DNA of 64,000 nt, from NCBI GenBank assembly GCA_015956445.1, contig WIUZ02000007.1:1798001-1862000 (forward strand). The letters are read 5' to 3'. The position numbers and the translations under genes were made by a program. Position 1 is the first letter of the stretch; each line of letters starts with the position of its first letter. Below are positions 60,303-64,000 of this stretch, piece by piece. This stretch comes from Thelephora terrestris. Its lineage: Eukaryota > Basidiomycota > Agaricomycetes > Thelephorales > Thelephoraceae. The notes below the pieces were generated by a model that was not told where the DNA came from, ran no database searches, and saw nothing but the letters and a program-made list of their open reading frames with translations.

Positions 60303-62408
60303 ATGTCCTTCCCCAACAACCATACCTACAAAGTCGCCAATGGCATCTCCACCATCTCTCGCATTGACCGTCGTGCCGCCGCCCGCAAATCCTACGCTTG
60401 TGCCGCGGGAACTCCCTATACCACAGATGACCAGGTATGGGGGAGACCTAGAGCTTAGTATGTTCGCACTAACGCCTTCCTCTAGGTAGAGGAACGTTCT
60501 TTTGGCGTTGATGTCAAACTAACGGCTTCTAGATCTTAGAGGTCGTCACGGAAGTGGACGCCGAACGTCTCAGGGAGACGATGCCTCACTTGATGGGGTT
60601 GACCTGGGATGATGAGCTCTGGGTCCGTACGATCATCGCCGAGAAGGTAGCCTTCCGAATGAGGGGTAGGTTCGGGGAGCTGGAGCATCCGATCAAGAAG
60701 GAGCTCTGGTACACCCTGCAGAGGGGAATCTACGATCAGGACCTATTGGAGCACGGAGCGACCGTTCCTCGGGCCGTCTGCCATGCCACTGCTGCTACGT
60801 CGTTATTGTGGTCGCTCGTTCGGGAGGGGGAGAGCAAGGTAGGTTCTCCGTTTGAATATTCGAGTATGACTCTCGACTAATCAAACTGCCTAGGTTGAGC
60901 GTTTGGAGCGCGAGGTGAAGGAGGCGAAGGCAGACGTCCTTCGTTTGTCAGCAGAGGGTCTTCAATTGAAGGAGACCTTGGCTGCCTTCCAGCAAGGGAC
61001 GAACGAGGCGTTGGAGGCAATGGTCGCCAACCATCAAGAGTTGATCGCCGGGTTGAAGGTTAGGGATAACAACATTAAGGGGGCATTGGCCAGGAGGGAT
61101 GAAAAGGTAATGCTGCTTTCATCATTGCTTAGAATGATGGAAGCTGACATTTCCTAGACCGAGGAACTCGAGAACGTGGTGGCCGTGTTGACAGCGCAGG
61201 TCGAGTCCTTGCAGGACAAGACCTGTAATTGCAAGGAGGGTCCCAAATTGGTTGGTCAGGGGACAGCCGATGTTCCGTTCGAGTTGGAGTACGCCGACGA
61301 GGTGGTACTCCCATCGCCTAACCCTTCGTCCTATGCGACGCCTCCGATCGAGAACTCGGTTCCCGTTCCGACTCCGGCTCCGGCTTCCACCTTGGCCGCT
61401 TCCGACAAGGAGAACTGTGGGCGCTGCGCCTTGCAACCGATCCATCGGTTGGTGAAGATCGAGGATGAGGTCATGGAGGTTGACCGAGCTGAAGATGCTC
61501 CGAGGGTCGCCGAGGTACGTCCGGTGACTAAGGGGCAACGTTGCAAACACTGGGGGCAGGGGCACCTGGAATCGGTGATTACATCTTGATTACATGGTGA
61601 GTTCATGTGCACTTTTCAATGATTGTAATCGCCAATTCCAGGTTGATTACATTTCAAATGTTACCTTGACATGTAATCCAACCAATGTCCACCAATTCCA
61701 TTTGAAATGTTCTCAATAAATGTTTCTGGGATGTTTTTGACCTGTCGGCAAAAATAATACTGCAATGTAATCAGCATGTTCTTCAATCGTCCGGGATGTA
61801 ATCTAAATGCGCTCAAAAACATGAGATGTTTTCACAATGTACCCACTGGGCACATTCAGGAAACATTGCTTGGGAACATCTTGAGGAAATTTCAAATGGA
61901 GCTGGTGGCAACAGTTGGATTACATGTCAAGGTAACATTTGAAATGTAATCAACCTGGAATCGGTGATTACAATTATTGAAAAGTGCACATGAACTCACC
62001 ATGTAATCAAGATGTAATCACTGATTCCAGGTGCCCCTGCCCCCAGTGAAACGCTCTCGACGCCGTCCTGCTCATCGCATGGCTCCATCGGCTAATCCCT
62101 ATCCTCGTCCAGTCGAGTCGGATGGTGACCAGTCTGGTCGAGGTGGGGGACGAGAGTTCCGCTATCGGGTCAACCGTTCCTACCGACAAGTCGAGTCGGA
62201 GATCCAGCTTCGCCACCAGCTTCGACTCGCAAGACAGGATTCCGCCCAGGGGTCCAATGAGGGAGACGGAGGATCGCTTGCCGACTATGTCGACAGTACT
62301 GTCGAGCAGTCACCCGGTGATGGAGATGTGGGACCAGGTGTTCAGCAGTTCGGTGACATCTGGGAGGCTGATCGGTCCGCTCGAAGGCATCTCTTCCTAT
62401 CGGCTTGA
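60303..62408 (+). pseudogene. TG-A coiled-coil protein gene, copy d, broken by a MITE
   Basis: Exons 60303-60434 (132 nt), 60533-60838 (306), 60894-61106 (213), and 61158-61547 plus 62052-62408 (390+357=747). Without the MITE and one AAA duplicate, the frame codes for 465 aa, aligned end to end with copies a and b. The MITE lies after GQRCK, in the basic patch, a different point of exon 4 from the MITE in copy a. Confidence 0.78.
61548..62048. mobile_element. CACTG MITE 3 (501 bp) in TG-A copy d
   Basis: CACTGGGGGCAGGGG...CCCCTGCCCCCAGTG, with the 3-bp duplication AAA (61545-61547, 62049-62051). Same length and orientation as MITE 1. Confidence 0.88.
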
Positions 62409-62727
62409 ACTAGTCGTTCAGCTGAGTGCCGAAGATGGTGACGCCATGTTCGGGGAGGTCCTAGCGAGGAGGGGCCAGCACTTCGATCTCCGGGATGGAA
62501 GGGTGATGACCATGAGGCCTGCCGTAGATAGAGTCGACTTTTGATAGACTTGGGTAGCACTTGTATAGCTCGTTGTGGATTCGCTGGGAATAGTACGCGC
62601 GTGTGTGTGTTTCGAATGATTGGTGTGAAGGATAAAGAATGTGAAGCATTCAACACATAAGAATTGGTAAGAAGAGTTCGAAGAAAGAGCGTGTTATAAA
62701 AAGTTTAAAAATACCATGTTCCTGACA

Positions 62728-62975
62728 AACACTATCTGATTCCCATGCCCCATGGGTTGTACAACACTATCCATTCTCCATGGTGCATGGGTTGTACAAC
62801 ACTATCTATTTTCCATGCCCCATGGGTTGTACAATGCTATCCAATTCCCATGCCCCATGGGTTGTACATCACTATCCAATTCCCATGCACCATGGGTTGT
62901 ACAACAGCATCTTGTGCCCATGGGGCATCAGTTGCAGAATGGTGTCCTTTCTCCATGTCCCATGGATTATATCAC
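62728..62975 (+). repeat. 35-bp minisatellite, continuation
   Basis: About six further units, increasingly diverged. This is the right part of the array split by TG-A copy d. Confidence 0.85.
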
Positions 62976-63335
62976 TATTCCAGGAAAGGAGATACTTTAT
63001 AAATCAACCATTAGCTGTGTGAATTTGAAAAAATTAGACCCTGTTTGTATGCATGATAGACCATATATCAGTTTGTGGCTCTAACCTAATGGAAACTAAA
63101 CTTAACCTGATAATAGCCACAACCTAATCCTCAATCTAACCTGAGCCAATGTAAACTTGACCCATGAACCTAAGCCTAACCTAATCCTAAACCTGGTCTA
63201 ATCCCAAATCTAACCCTAACCTGACCTGACCTAACCTAACCTAACCTAACCTAACCTAACCTATACCTAACCTAACCTGGTATGGGCAAACCTAACCTAC
63301 CTATCATGACCTGTTTCAGCCTAATGTCATGTATG
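62976..63335 (+). repeat. CCTAACC-type repeat-bearing segment
   Basis: The segment between the minisatellite and TG-C copy b. It has degenerate CCTAA repeats at 63080-63280, with an uninterrupted (CCTAA)n core near 63230-63260. No gene. The composition recalls the arms of P1 and P2. Confidence 0.6.
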
Positions 63336-64000
63336 TGTCAGGCCGACGCGACCTCTACAGTTCAATAGCACTCTTGCTATCCAAACCTATCACACTCAGG
63401 GGTCAAACACACAGTTATAACCCTGTTGCAAACCCAGGGATATCGGAAGTCTCTTCACAGACTAGATAGGAGAAGAGGAGAAAGAAGGAGACAAGGGTCT
63501 TCAGGCACTCTTGCTCTAAGCACACAGCAGTAGAGGTCACGGAGAGTCTGATGATAACAAATCTAAGGAGTACAGGCTAAACTACTCTGAGTATATATAC
63601 TACTTAGATTTGTGACGTGACAGTGACATGTAACTACCCTAAAGATACAAACACAGACAAACATGGTCCGTGCGCAGCACTGCATGGTCTGTGCGTTACG
63701 TGGTGACTAATGCTACAGATTATCAGCTGATAAACGAAAGTGTGGCGGCCAATAGCAATTTGAGAGCATTACAAAGCAGTTACAAAGCATGACGTAGCCT
63801 GGGAATGTTCGGAAGGAATGTGGGTATGACTGACTAACAGCCAATGGCAAAAGGGGAGCATATGACTAAGAAATAGGGGCATATGATGTCATGTGGGTCA
63901 TGCGCAGTAAACAATAGAAATGATGACTCAACTCCTGAGTCGTGGAAGGGGCGTGGCATTTGGTATATAACCAAAGGGGGTTGGATGACTGGTCTTCCAA
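63336..64000 (+). mobile_element. TG-C element copy b, truncated by the window end
   Basis: Starts TGTCAGGCCGACGCG and follows the complement of 26627-25950 closely, including AGTATATATACT and the gene promoter (GGTATATAACCAAAGG near 63961). The start codon of its coiled-coil gene would lie just beyond position 64000. Confidence 0.82.

Larger units (their letters stand above)
58902..62727 (+). mobile_element. TG-A element copy d, complete (3826 bp)
   Basis: TGTCAGGGCCACTC start and TTCCTGACA end, with the 5-bp duplication AACAC (58897-58901, 62728-62732) made from the minisatellite. It contains MITE 3. Its 5' region is of the same subtype as copy c and differs from copies a and b around 59600-59940. 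Confidence 0.87.

Overview
The window looks like a transposon-rich chromosome segment of a basidiomycete fungus, probably an agaricomycete. The reasons are short (about 45-100 nt) GT-AG introns, a fungal-type PRP43 helicase, ROM2-type RhoGEF/CNH proteins fused to a TKL-like kinase carrying the HGDLKG signature common in these fungi, and the element repertoire (Copia, a LINE with RNase H, CACTG MITEs). No species can be named from the sequence alone.

Layout. 0-13 kb is the gene-bearing part, all on the minus strand: a spliced PRP43/DHX15 DEAH helicase (129-2844), a decayed Copia gag fragment (3804-4400), an N-terminally truncated PH-CNH RhoGEF paralogue (4590-7085) and a large kinase-DH-DH-PH-CNH gene (7544-12864). 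A host gene for a proline-rich protein with a hydrophobic C-terminus (13660-18175, minus) is split by a 3.8 kb mobile element. A dead LINE follows (19432-23875). From 23.9 kb onward almost everything is nested mobile DNA.

The most striking content is a set of four related element families, here called TG-A, TG-B, TG-C and TG-D. All begin TGTCAGG and end in TGACA or TCACA. Six copies in the window have both ends and an exact 5-bp target-site duplication. None carries a recognisable transposase, integrase or reverse transcriptase. Each instead carries its own conserved gene or genes: intron-containing coiled-coil proteins (TG-A 465 aa, TG-C 366 aa, TG-D 491 aa) or a divergent pair (TG-B: an intronless 207-aa protein and a one-intron 280-aa Cys/His-rich protein). 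When nested insertions and one target duplication are removed, exon lengths match to the base between copies (TG-A 132/306/213/747 in three copies; TG-B 637/206 in two copies and 624 in three). TG ends, CA ends and 5-bp duplications also fit giant solo LTRs. In that reading the intron-bearing genes lie antisense to the retroelement transcript and the intronless one lies sense.

Nesting is deep. TG-B copy x (23876-37738) abuts the LINE and holds TG-C (24209-26627) and TG-A copy b (26770-36698). TG-A b holds TG-B copy y (28440-35060), which holds a 4.25 kb palindrome (29251-33502). A second 4.1 kb palindrome (38249-42323) precedes a decayed Copia (43528-48132) truncated by TG-D (48133-51066). 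Then come a LINE endonuclease scrap, a partial TG-A (51332-52221), a TG-B (52222-about 56835) containing another TG-B (52608-54849) and a MITE, a 35-bp minisatellite (57330-58901 and 62728-62975) split by TG-A copy d (58902-62727), and the start of a second TG-C at the window edge (63336-64000).
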